Origin: Bacteroidota bacterium
GTDB lineage: Bacteria > Bacteroidota > Bacteroidia > JABEUT01
Length of the DNA stretch: 58,090 bases
Assembly: GCA_013289475.1 (NCBI GenBank)
Contig: JABCZW010000011.1
Span: 1 to 58,090, forward strand
Direction of reading: 5' to 3'
Part shown: positions 26,178 to 34,008 of the stretch, piece by piece
Layout of the letters: the number at the start of each line of letters is the position of its first letter
How positions within the stretch are numbered: position 1 is the stretch's first letter
The notes under the pieces: model-generated
Database searches by the model: none
Told to the model about the DNA's origin: nothing
Seen by the model: only the letters and a program-made list of their open reading frames with translations
Program-made: the position numbers and the translations under genes

Positions 26178-26207
26178 ATAAGACAACCGAAAAAAGGAAT
26201 ACCCCTA
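26178..26207 (-). promoter_or_regulatory. Candidate ECF sigma promoter of the sigma/FecR/STN operon
   Basis: Minus-strand element starting TAGGGGTAT and ending GTTGTCTTAT, 30 bp, 26/30 identical to the one upstream of the receptor gene. It implies autoregulation. Confidence 0.7.
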
Positions 26208-26367
26208 TCAAAGTGTTAAATTTTCTTAAAATCAAGCTGTAGCTTACTCTTCCCGGCAGGGGTCACAATAATCTATAAGGTAATCGGTTATATTTACTCA
26301 CAGTCTATTTGAATCTTTTTATAGGAGTTCGTGAATATAAAACGACGACTATCCCATAAGAAGGTTT

Positions 26368-26375
26368 TATATTTG
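26368..26375 (+). promoter_or_regulatory. -7 box (TATATTTG) of the histidine kinase gene
   Basis: Exact TAnnTTTG match ending 6 nt before the ATG at 26382, so the transcript is predicted to be nearly leaderless. No -33 TTG at the usual distance was seen. Confidence 0.5.
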
Positions 26376-26381
26376 TCTTAC

Positions 26382-27998
26382 ATGAATCGGCGAACTATAT
26401 TCCTCTTTAGTTTTTTTATTGGCTTGGTACTACTGGCGCTTATATGCGTACAGTTGTATTGGGTAACCAATGCCATACGGCTTACCGAACAGCACTTTGA
26501 ACAGGATGTGAACGATGCCCTTAACGATGCCGTTTACAGGCTCGAGAAAACATCGGTAGCCAAATTAACCGAGAAGTATAACTTCCGTAAACAGGCAGTC
26601 CGTTGGGTGGCGCCGCAAGCCGACAACGTAACCGGGAATAAAACAGTACATACTGCTACCGAAACCCCAAACTATAAGGCTAAGTCTGATAAATATAATG
26701 TAAAGGTGGTTGAGGAGCTTTCATCAGACTCTAACGGCGTGGTAACCAGCAAAATGAAGCATAGTTACCTATTGCATGATACAAATAGCAACGGTGCATT
26801 TGACTTAGGAATTAAATTCTCAGGCGGCAATGCACTAACCAATTCCGATTCTATTGATAAAAAGCTGCAATGGGCCATGCACCGTGGCGATGTAATGAAC
26901 GACATTTTTGATGAACTGGTGAGCATAAACGTTTATCATGATGTAAATCCACACATTGACACTGCCCTTGTCGATTCGTTATTACGGAGTTCGCTTGCCG
27001 ACCAGAATATATTTATGCCTTACCGTTTTGGCATACTTAATTCATCAAAGGATACTGTGCTGGAAACATCTGCGAAGTCATATAAGAATGAATTTTTGAA
27101 ATCGCCTTATATGGTAAACATTTCACCCAAGAGTGTCTTTATGCAACACCGCTACCTGTCCCTTTACTTTCCTAATGAGGGCATTTACAGCCGCCTCAGC
27201 GAGTCAAAATTTATAGTGCTCAGTTCTATAGCTATCATATTGATTATCATTGGTTCCTTTTATTATACCATCTCCACCATTTTTAAACAAAAGAAACTAT
27301 CGGAAGTTAAAAATGATTTTATAAATAATATGACACATGAGTTTAAAACCCCTATAAGTACCATATCGCTGGCAAGCGAGGTTTTGGGCGATAAGAGTAT
27401 TGAAAAAACAAAAGAATCAGAAGAAAGATATTTGAAAATAATCCGTAATGAAAATAAACGGCTTGGCGGCATGGTCGAAAATATTTTACAGGCGGCTACG
27501 CTCGATAAAGGAGAGCTGAAACTTAAAATACAAGAAGTAGACGTGCACCAGGTTATACGCGATGTGCTACAGAGTCTTAGCCTGCAAATACAGAGCAAAC
27601 AGGGTGAAGTGGTTACCGAACTGAATGCTGACCGCTACTCGTTATTTGCGGATAAGATGCATATTGGCAACATTATTTATAACCTTATAGACAATGCCCT
27701 GAAGTATTGCAACGAAACCCCACGCATAGTTATATCTACCAAAAACGATAGCAACCAGTTAACTATATCGGTAAAAGATAACGGTATAGGCATAAAAAAA
27801 GATGATCAGAAAAAAATATTCGATACTTTTTACCGCGTGCCCACAGGTAACGTACACAATGTAAAGGGCTTTGGCCTTGGCCTTAGTTATGTAAAAGCGG
27901 TGGTTGAAAAACATGGCGGCCATATAGAAGTAGAGAGTGAAATTAACAAAGGCAGTACCTTCGTAGTATATTTGCCTTTTTCAACTAATCTTAAATAA
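26382..27998 (+). CDS. Membrane sensor histidine kinase (RprX-like)
   Basis: 538 residues. TM1 spans about residues 5-27 (FLFSFFIGLVLLALICVQLY), a ~250-residue periplasmic sensor region follows, and TM2 lies near 285-307 (VLSSIAIILIIIGSFYYT). The kinase core has the H-box FINNMTHEFKTPISTISLAS, N-box IIYNLIDNALKYC, G1 VKDNGIGI and G2 GFGLGLSYV. Start at ATG 26382; the longer frame from 26331 overlaps the promoter. The cognate OmpR-type regulator begins 12 nt after the stop. The signal is unknown. It is divergent from the ECF locus. Confidence 0.94.
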   Translation: MNRRTIFLFSFFIGLVLLALICVQLYWVTNAIRLTEQHFEQDVNDALNDAVYRLEKTSVAKLTEKYNFRKQAVRWVAPQADNVTGNKTVHTATETPNYKAKSDKYNVKVVEELSSDSNGVVTSKMKHSYLLHDTNSNGAFDLGIKFSGGNALTNSDSIDKKLQWAMHRGDVMNDIFDELVSINVYHDVNPHIDTALVDSLLRSSLADQNIFMPYRFGILNSSKDTVLETSAKSYKNEFLKSPYMVNISPKSVFMQHRYLSLYFPNEGIYSRLSESKFIVLSSIAIILIIIGSFYYTISTIFKQKKLSEVKNDFINNMTHEFKTPISTISLASEVLGDKSIEKTKESEERYLKIIRNENKRLGGMVENILQAATLDKGELKLKIQEVDVHQVIRDVLQSLSLQIQSKQGEVVTELNADRYSLFADKMHIGNIIYNLIDNALKYCNETPRIVISTKNDSNQLTISVKDNGIGIKKDDQKKIFDTFYRVPTGNVHNVKGFGLGLSYVKAVVEKHGGHIEVESEINKGSTFVVYLPFSTNLK

Positions 27999-28010
27999 AA
28001 ATTCCTGCAA

Positions 28011-28706
28011 ATGGAAACTACCAAACCCCGTGTACTACTCGCCGAAGATGATGACAGTCTTGGAATGCTGATGAAAGACTTTCTGCTTGCTAAAGGATTT
28101 GAGGTGGAATTGTGTGTAAACGGCAAAAAAGCTTTCGATACTTTTTCAAAAAAAGACTTTGACCTTTGCATACTGGATGTGATGATGCCTGAAAAAGACG
28201 GCTTTACTGTAGCTAAGGAAATACGCATGACAAACAAACACATCCCTATTATTTTCCTCACAGCCAAAAGCATGAAAGAAGATATTATAGAGGGCTTCAA
28301 CAAAGGTGGTGACGATTATATTACCAAGCCATTTAACACCGAAGAATTATTGGTGCGCATAAACGCAGTTATGCGCCGCAGCCGCCCGGCTAACGAAGGA
28401 GCAGATGAGTTCCAGATAGGGCTATACCATTTTAACTATAAAAGCCAAAGCCTTGAATTTAAGGGAGCCCACCAGAAGCTTACAACCAAAGAAGCTGAAC
28501 TTTTAAAACTGCTTTGCATAAACCAAAACGATGTTTTGGACCGCAACTTTGCATTAAAAGCCATTTGGCACGACGATAGTTATTTTAGCAGCCGCAGTAT
28601 GGATGTGTATGTTACCAAGCTCCGTAAATTTTTGAAAAGCGACCCCAAAGTGCAAATCATCAACATACATGGCAAGGGCTTTAAGCTTTATGTAGAGAAA
28701 GCCTAA
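28011..28706 (+). CDS. OmpR/PhoB-type response regulator (RprY-like)
   Basis: 231 residues. The receiver domain has LLAEDDDSLG, the phospho-acceptor Asp56 in LCILDVMMPEKDG, FLTAKS and YITKPFN. The C-terminal winged helix has LTTKEAELLKLLCINQNDVL and SRSMDVYVTKLRKFL ... IHGKGFKLYV. It forms a two-component pair with the upstream kinase, and possibly also controls the SH3b gene 26 nt downstream (inference from spacing). Confidence 0.95.
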   Translation: METTKPRVLLAEDDDSLGMLMKDFLLAKGFEVELCVNGKKAFDTFSKKDFDLCILDVMMPEKDGFTVAKEIRMTNKHIPIIFLTAKSMKEDIIEGFNKGGDDYITKPFNTEELLVRINAVMRRSRPANEGADEFQIGLYHFNYKSQSLEFKGAHQKLTTKEAELLKLLCINQNDVLDRNFALKAIWHDDSYFSSRSMDVYVTKLRKFLKSDPKVQIINIHGKGFKLYVEKA

Positions 28707-28732
28707 AACCAATTCAAATTATACCACTCGTA

Positions 28733-29419
28733 ATGAAGCAGCTATTCTTCATTCTGTTTTTATCAAGCGCCCTGCTGACTTTAGGGCAGGCAGATAAAAT
28801 GCGCCCCAGGAATGAAGTCATTACCGATCCTTCATTAGTTAAGTTTATGGCTAAGCTTAACCACATTATAGATACTAAAAACACCAAAGCCTTACTGACT
28901 GTAATGGATACCGATGTAAAAGTAAGTTTTGATGAAGCACTTGGGAGGCAATCATTTGTAAAAATGTGGAAGCCCGATAGTCCGAAATCAGAGGTATGGA
29001 AATTACTCAGAACAATAATTAAGATGGGCGGGGTTTGGAGATATCCCAAAGATTCTTCTGTATTTATATTCCCTTATGCGACCACTGCTAATGGCGATAG
29101 TACTGATCCGGATGAGATTATGGTTATAACAGATACCAATGTAAACTTGCGTGAAAAGCCAAGCAGAAATGCTAAAATCATTACCCGTCTTTCATATAAT
29201 ATGGTTAAAGAAGCTCAGGACCCGCTCAATAACTCCAATGCGGAAATAGCCCACTTGCAGTTTCTTGGCCGGAATGAATGGAACTATATAGCTACACTTG
29301 ATGGAAAATACACCGGTTACGTTTATTATAAATATATATGGAGTGTTATTGATTACAGGCTATACCTGCAAAAAGAAAAAGGCAAATGGAGTATAACGAT
29401 TTTCCTTGATGGAGACTAA
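28733..29419 (+). CDS. Secreted SH3b-domain protein
   Basis: 228 residues with a signal peptide (MKQLFFILFLSSALLTLG). The mature N-terminal half (EVITDPSLVKFMAKLNHIID) looks like an NTF2/DUF-type alpha+beta region. The C-terminal half carries a bacterial SH3 domain: VITDTNVNLREKPSRNAKII ... LGRNEWNYIATLDGKYTGYV. SH3b domains usually bind cell-wall peptides. It follows the response regulator closely, so it could be in the same transcript. Confidence 0.7.
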   Translation: MKQLFFILFLSSALLTLGQADKMRPRNEVITDPSLVKFMAKLNHIIDTKNTKALLTVMDTDVKVSFDEALGRQSFVKMWKPDSPKSEVWKLLRTIIKMGGVWRYPKDSSVFIFPYATTANGDSTDPDEIMVITDTNVNLREKPSRNAKIITRLSYNMVKEAQDPLNNSNAEIAHLQFLGRNEWNYIATLDGKYTGYVYYKYIWSVIDYRLYLQKEKGKWSITIFLDGD

Positions 29420-29532
29420 AAATTCTCTGAGTTAATATTTATTAAACGGTTAAACTCTCAGGCGCAGGGCAAGTCTTACTATTGTAAAAGTTTTAACGCG
29501 ATTTATCGTCTAATTAAACAAACAATAAGGCT

Positions 29533-30342
29533 ATGAAAACCATAAAGTCATTTCTTATACTCTCAATCTTAGGCGGCTCATTTCTTACTGCCGATGCTCA
29601 ATATTACTATGGCCCTCCTCCTCCGGGGCCGCCACCGCCAAGACATAGGGAAAAACAAGAGAAAAGTGATGATGAAGATTCGCAACCCAGCGGTTATTTT
29701 GGCATAACTATTGGTCTCGCACAACCAGTTGGGAGCTTTGCTAACACAGTTGGAAGCGGTTACAGCGGCTATGCCATGCCGGGTGATAATATTGACGTAT
29801 CATTAGGCATACCTATTAATTATTCCAACATGGGGATAGCATTAATGTATGGGTCGTATGCAAATGCTTTCGATGCAAATAGTTATGTAGCCAATATGCA
29901 ACTAAATGATCAAACTAAAAACTATGCGCCAATTACCGGTGGTATTTATAACGAAGGTTTTCTTATGGCGGGCTTATTCGTAACCTATCCGGTTCACCGG
30001 TTTTCATTTGATTTTAAACTATTGGGGGGCTTTGCTTTTTGCAATCTGCCCGAAGTAGATTACGGTGCTGACTATAACACTGCAGGGTATTATAATTATG
30101 AATGGGATAATGCAGCCAGTAGAACTACTGGCTTTGCTTATGGGCTTGGCGCAGACATGCGTTATCGGTTCAGAAGAGCGTCTTTAATGATTGGTGTAGA
30201 TTATGTAGGCGCTGATCCTGTTATTAATTCAGAACAAACCTATACAGACCCCAATGGTAATATTACATATACGCGTTTGGGCGGAAGCATACCTATTTCA
30301 GTAATAAGCGCCAACATAGGGGTCGCTTATGATATACGATAG
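29533..30342 (+). CDS. Outer-membrane protein with Pro-rich N-terminus
   Basis: 269 residues. The signal peptide MKTIKSFLILSILGGSFLTA (then DAQ) is followed by a proline/charge-rich linker (YYYGPPPPGPPPPRHREKQ, EKSDDED) of about 30 residues. Then comes a beta-barrel-like domain (GYFGITIGLAQPVGSF, FSFDFKLLGGFAF, ASLMIGVDYVG) ending ISANIGVAYDIR. The poly-Pro stretch could project from the membrane. Family not named. A strong bidirectional terminator follows. Confidence 0.7.
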   Translation: MKTIKSFLILSILGGSFLTADAQYYYGPPPPGPPPPRHREKQEKSDDEDSQPSGYFGITIGLAQPVGSFANTVGSGYSGYAMPGDNIDVSLGIPINYSNMGIALMYGSYANAFDANSYVANMQLNDQTKNYAPITGGIYNEGFLMAGLFVTYPVHRFSFDFKLLGGFAFCNLPEVDYGADYNTAGYYNYEWDNAASRTTGFAYGLGADMRYRFRRASLMIGVDYVGADPVINSEQTYTDPNGNITYTRLGGSIPISVISANIGVAYDIR

Positions 30343-30360
30343 TATTAGTATAAAGTTCAA

Positions 30361-30396
30361 AAAATACCCTGAAGCTTATTGCTTCAGGGTATTTTT
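30361..30396. terminator. Bidirectional terminator
   Basis: A 15-bp perfect stem (AAAATACCCTGAAGC at 30361-30375, complement from 30381) with loop TTATT. A run on one side and T run on the other serve both the outer-membrane protein gene and the convergent YqaE gene. Confidence 0.9.
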
Positions 30397-30413
30397 ATCC
30401 TTATATTATTTCT

Positions 30414-31064
30414 TTAAACATTACCGGCTGATCCTGTTACGATAAGGATAGCCCATATTATTGCAACCAGCCAGAAGAGGTAACCGAGCGAATTAAAACC
30501 AAAGCCAATACCTGCACCCAACAACCATAATATAAGCACCCACCAAAAATGAGGAGCAATTTGATCATCGTGTAGGTATACAGCTAATGGAGGGCAAATT
30601 AAAGCAAGTATAATAAGTATAATAACCGGTATAGATCCACCATGACCACCGGTCTTGGCATCATTAGTCATATCAGGTGAATCAACTTTATTAATTGCAT
30701 CGGCATTATTACTTACTGCAGCATTAGCTAATTTATTTACAACGTTACTTATTGAAAAATGCTTTTTTGTTTTTTCTTTCTTAACTGGAACACTGTTTGT
30801 TGCAATCAATGGCATTTGCTCCGGAGCATCATTCTTTACAGAAGGGATTGCATTAGAAACCTGTACATCTGCAGAAACAATATTTTGTTTTTCAGCTTGT
30901 GAGGCTATTGATTTAGCCTGAGTCTTCTTTTTACCACCAAAGTCTATATAAAAACCATGATTATAGTGGCGTTTGGTAATAGTAATACCCTGTGCATGGC
31001 TATTTGAAGAAAATAATATTAAACCTGCAATCAGCAGAACAGAAGATGAGAATAATTTTTTCAT
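30414..31064 (-). CDS. YqaE/Pmp3-family membrane protein with secreted N-terminal extension (1)
   Basis: 216 residues. A signal peptide ending NSHAQ is followed by the motif GITITKRHYNHGFYIDFGGK, a Lys/Asn/Ser-rich linker of about 100 residues, and a C-terminal hydrophobic domain. That domain (ILALICPPLAVYLHDDQIAP, FWWVLILWLLGAGIGFGFNS) matches the short YqaE/Pmp3 membrane proteolipid signature, with an extra hydrophobic helix after it. Pmp3 proteins affect membrane potential and ion tolerance in yeast; the role here is unknown. A paralogue lies upstream. Confidence 0.75.
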   Translation of the reverse strand: MKKLFSSSVLLIAGLILFSSNSHAQGITITKRHYNHGFYIDFGGKKKTQAKSIASQAEKQNIVSADVQVSNAIPSVKNDAPEQMPLIATNSVPVKKEKTKKHFSISNVVNKLANAAVSNNADAINKVDSPDMTNDAKTGGHGGSIPVIILIILALICPPLAVYLHDDQIAPHFWWVLILWLLGAGIGFGFNSLGYLFWLVAIIWAILIVTGSAGNV

Positions 31065-31154
31065 AGAGGTTTGAAGTTTGTTTTACCAAAAATAAAAAAA
31101 TAAAACAGATAATTCCATCATAAATTATAAACTAAGGCCAAATCAGCTTCTTAC

Positions 31155-31189
31155 AAATTAAAGACCCCGCAATTGTGGGTCTTTAATTT
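31155..31189. terminator. Hairpin between the two YqaE genes
   Basis: A 13-bp stem (AAATTAAAGACCC at 31155-31167, complement at 31177-31189). The T run is strongest on the plus strand; on the minus strand it still forms a plausible terminator for the upstream YqaE gene. Confidence 0.6.
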
Positions 31190-31205
31190 TTTTATTTCTG
31201 ATTTA

Positions 31206-31805
31206 TTACGAAAGCACCACAATAAGGCCATAAATAAGACCGGGTACATAAAATAAAAGTGTGAGAATTAAATCGAGCCAGAATTCCAGTCCTATTCCCT
31301 TCACTAATGCAACACCCAATGGCGGTAATAGAATGGTTATAATAATAAGCAATAAGAGGTTTATTCCCGAATTATTAGATGTAGATATACTTACCCGGTT
31401 ATTAGTATTATTTACTGACGAAGAAGTTATTCCTTTTGTTTCACTCTTGTTTGTAGCAACTTTAGCTTGCATTTCTGCAATCTTGGTATTTGCAGTAACA
31501 TGTCTCCTTGTATTTTCCCTTTTAACAGAAACATTATTTACTGCAACTAATGGCATTTGTTCCGGAGCGTTATCTTTTGCTGTGGGAATGGTGATGATTG
31601 TATTTGTTTCTGCCGAAACAATGCTTTGTTTTTCAGTTTGTCGGGCCATAGCTTTACATACAATTTTCTTTTTGCCTCCAAAATCCACATAAAACCCCTT
31701 GGTGTAATGGCGCTTCGTAATTGTAATACCTTGAGCCCGGCCATTAATAGAAAATAGTAATGTTATAACTATAATCAGAAGTGTTGATGGAATTATTTTT
31801 TTCAT
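31206..31805 (-). CDS. YqaE/Pmp3-family membrane protein with secreted N-terminal extension (2)
   Basis: 199 residues from ATG 31805 (MKKIIPSTLLIIVITLLFSI). It shares with its downstream neighbour the signal peptide, GITITKRHYTKGFYVDFGGK, the APEQMPLVA segment and a polar linker. The C-terminus LLPPLGVALVKGIGLEFWLD, LILTLLFYVPGLIYGLIVV is a canonical two-helix YqaE/Pmp3 domain without the extra helix. An in-frame ATG at 31826 would add seven residues before the signal peptide. Clearly a tandem duplication, each copy with its own 3' hairpin. Confidence 0.78.
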   Translation of the reverse strand: MKKIIPSTLLIIVITLLFSINGRAQGITITKRHYTKGFYVDFGGKKKIVCKAMARQTEKQSIVSAETNTIITIPTAKDNAPEQMPLVAVNNVSVKRENTRRHVTANTKIAEMQAKVATNKSETKGITSSSVNNTNNRVSISTSNNSGINLLLLIIITILLPPLGVALVKGIGLEFWLDLILTLLFYVPGLIYGLIVVLS

Positions 31806-31959
31806 TTTCTTTGGTTTAGATATCAATTTATTTCATCAGGCAAAGGTGGGGCGTTGATATCCCGCAACAGTTATATGATTAAATGAAAGAATTGTATAAT
31901 TCACACATCGGGGACTATAGTTTCGCATAGAAACAAGCATGCTAATCAGAAATAAGTTT

Positions 31960-31992
31960 TTGAGTCAGCAGCCTCTCTTTTTCGTATTTTTG
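31960..31992 (+). promoter_or_regulatory. Promoter of the epimerase/aldolase/phosphatase operon
   Basis: TTG at 31960-31962 and TATTTTTG at 31985-31992, 22 nt apart. The box ends 7 nt before the TTG start codon at 32000, which predicts an almost leaderless message. Confidence 0.55.
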
Positions 31993-31999
31993 CAGCGTT

Positions 32000-33004
32000 T
32001 TGAAAATATCTGCATCCATATATTCTAATAAAACCAAGTCTCTTGAAGAATTGGTTAAGGAACTCGATTCGGTGAATGTGGATTATATGCACGTTGACTG
32101 TAATGACGACCTGAAAGTGTTTGATGATATTAAGCTCATTCGTAAGATCAGCAAAACCCCTGTTGACCTGCATATTATTTCATCGGAGCCTGAAAAATTC
32201 TATGCAGGAATAAAAGAAACAGCAACCGAGTTTGTTACTTTTCAGTTAGAGAATCTCAAGTCTCCACTCAACATACCTTCCGATATAAAATGCAAATTGG
32301 GTCTGGCTATAATTTCGGCCACACCTATAGATGTATTTGAACCATACCAGGATAAGTTCGATTTCATTTTGTTTATGACCACCACGCCCGGTAAAAGTGG
32401 CGGTGTTTTTAATAAAGAGAACTTTAGGAAGATACGTGATTTTAAAAATAAATTCCCGGGCAAACGAATACATGTCGATGGTGGCGTAACCGACGAAGTG
32501 GCTTTTGTACTGCGCAATATGGGTGTAGATTCTGTTGTATCGGGTTCATACCTGGTAAATAATGAAGGCGCCATCGGCCGTGTGTTGCATCAACTGCGTA
32601 GCGATAATATTACATCGCATACACGTATAAGTGATTTTATGATCACCCGTGAAGAATCACCTGCCATAAGCACTTCTGCTACTTTTTTAGAAGCCTTACA
32701 AAGCATTGAAGATTACAAATTGGGCTTTACCAATGTAATTGATGCAAGCGGAAAACTACTCGGCATAGTGAGTAATGCTGATGTGCGCAAAGGCTTAATA
32801 AAGAACATTAAAAAACTGGAGGCCATTAGTGTTAATGACCTTATCAATACAAATCCGTTTAAAATAAAAGCTTCGAGTACCGTTTCGGAAATGCTTGCGT
32901 TCATCAAAAGCATTAAGTTCCCGATATTATTCCTGCCGGTAGTTGATGACAATAATGTGTTGCAGGGAATAGTTACATTCAATAATTTAATAAAAGGCGA
33001 ATAA
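32000..33004 (+). CDS. Ribulose-phosphate 3-epimerase-like barrel fused to a CBS pair
   Basis: 334 residues with a TTG start. Residues 1-~205 form an RPE-like TIM barrel: the metal and catalytic ligands are kept (His31 and Asp33 in MHVDCND, His58 in VDLHII, Asp160 in HVDGGV), and TTTPGKSGG replaces the usual MTVNPGFGGQ loop. The DGHFVPN motif after the first ligands is lost, so the substrate may differ from ribulose-5-phosphate. Residues ~210-330 are two CBS domains (ISDFMITREE ... LLGIVSNADVRKG; VNDLINTNPF ... GIVTFNNLI), usually nucleotide-sensing. The stop overlaps the next ATG by 1 bp. KdsD-type isomerases also carry a CBS pair, but on a SIS fold. Confidence 0.82.
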   Translation: MKISASIYSNKTKSLEELVKELDSVNVDYMHVDCNDDLKVFDDIKLIRKISKTPVDLHIISSEPEKFYAGIKETATEFVTFQLENLKSPLNIPSDIKCKLGLAIISATPIDVFEPYQDKFDFILFMTTTPGKSGGVFNKENFRKIRDFKNKFPGKRIHVDGGVTDEVAFVLRNMGVDSVVSGSYLVNNEGAIGRVLHQLRSDNITSHTRISDFMITREESPAISTSATFLEALQSIEDYKLGFTNVIDASGKLLGIVSNADVRKGLIKNIKKLEAISVNDLINTNPFKIKASSTVSEMLAFIKSIKFPILFLPVVDDNNVLQGIVTFNNLIKGE

Positions 33005-34005
33005 TGATAATTAAGTTAAAACAAAGCGTAGATAATACCAAAGCTCAGGAGTTAGGCAAAGAGCTGCAGGCTTTTGTAATTAAAGATAACGGCAGCTTTA
33101 CACTTATAACTCCCAACAAATTGAAAAAGTTGGAAGAAAAATATTCTTCATTTGCCGATAGTAGCTTAGCATTCGATGATGATATACAATTAGCCAGCCG
33201 CAAATACAAAAATGAAGTACGCACTATTCAGCTTAGTGATAAAATAAGTGTTGGCGGGAAAACCAATAACACTGTAATGATTGCCGGGCCGTGTTCAGTA
33301 GAATCGGAAGAACAAATTGAACAAGCTGCACAATTATGCGTAAAACTTGGAATTGGTGTGTTGCGTGCAGGCGCTTATAAACCACGCACTTCGCCTTATA
33401 CTTTCCAGGGTATGGGTATTGATGGTTTGAAGTTGCTTGCTAAAATGCGCGAAAAATACGGGTTGAAAATTATTACTGAAATTCGCGATTCAACACATGT
33501 TAATGATGTAATTGAATATGCCGATATTTTGCAGATAGGTGCTAAGGCTATGTACGATCAGGGAATTTTAAGGACCTGCGGTAAATCATTAAAGCCTGTG
33601 TTGCTTAAGCGTGGCTTCGGTAGCACGTTACAAGAATTTGTGCAGGCAGCGGAATTTATTTTATCGGGTGGAAATCCCAACGTTATACTTTGCGAACGCG
33701 GCATACGTACTTTCGAAACTAAAACACGTTTCACGTTGGATTTATGCGGCGTAGCATATTTGAAAGAATATACTAACCTACCCGTGGTGCTTGACCCAAG
33801 CCATGCTATTGGTTATGCTTATGGTGTGCCTGATTTGGCAAGAGCATGCGTCGCTATGGGTGTTGATGGACTGCTTATTGAAACACATCCTAATCCTGCA
33901 GTGGCGCTTTCAGATGCTTCGCAGCAATTAAACTTCGAACAATTTACCGCACTTTATAAATCGTTGCAACCTATTGCACAAGCGGTAGGCAGAAAGATTG
34001 TGTAA
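33004..34005 (+). CDS. DAHP synthase type I-beta-like PEP aldolase (DAHPS/KDO8PS superfamily)
   Basis: 333 residues. A short N-terminal ferredoxin-like part ending DIQLASRKYKNE precedes the barrel. Key residues are present: metal ligands Cys97 (GPCSVES), His267 (DPSHAIG), Glu293 (LIETHPNP) and Asp304 (ALSDASQQL); substrate Lys126/Arg128 (AYKPRTSPY); Lys202 (LLKRGF). Departures from typical DAHP synthase I-beta are IGAKAMYDQG instead of IGARNMQN, TRFTLD instead of TRNTLD, and AIGYAYGV instead of the arginine-bearing loop. It condenses PEP with an aldose phosphate; whether that is erythrose-4-phosphate (shikimate entry, aroF) or another sugar is open. Middle gene of a three-gene operon. Confidence 0.85.
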   Translation: MIIKLKQSVDNTKAQELGKELQAFVIKDNGSFTLITPNKLKKLEEKYSSFADSSLAFDDDIQLASRKYKNEVRTIQLSDKISVGGKTNNTVMIAGPCSVESEEQIEQAAQLCVKLGIGVLRAGAYKPRTSPYTFQGMGIDGLKLLAKMREKYGLKIITEIRDSTHVNDVIEYADILQIGAKAMYDQGILRTCGKSLKPVLLKRGFGSTLQEFVQAAEFILSGGNPNVILCERGIRTFETKTRFTLDLCGVAYLKEYTNLPVVLDPSHAIGYAYGVPDLARACVAMGVDGLLIETHPNPAVALSDASQQLNFEQFTALYKSLQPIAQAVGRKIV

Positions 34006-34008
34006 TTA

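Noticed and set aside
26161..26235. N-terminal extension of the sigma factor (25 extra residues)
   Set aside because: The ECF-type promoter element lies within this stretch, so it is unlikely to be translated from its own transcript.
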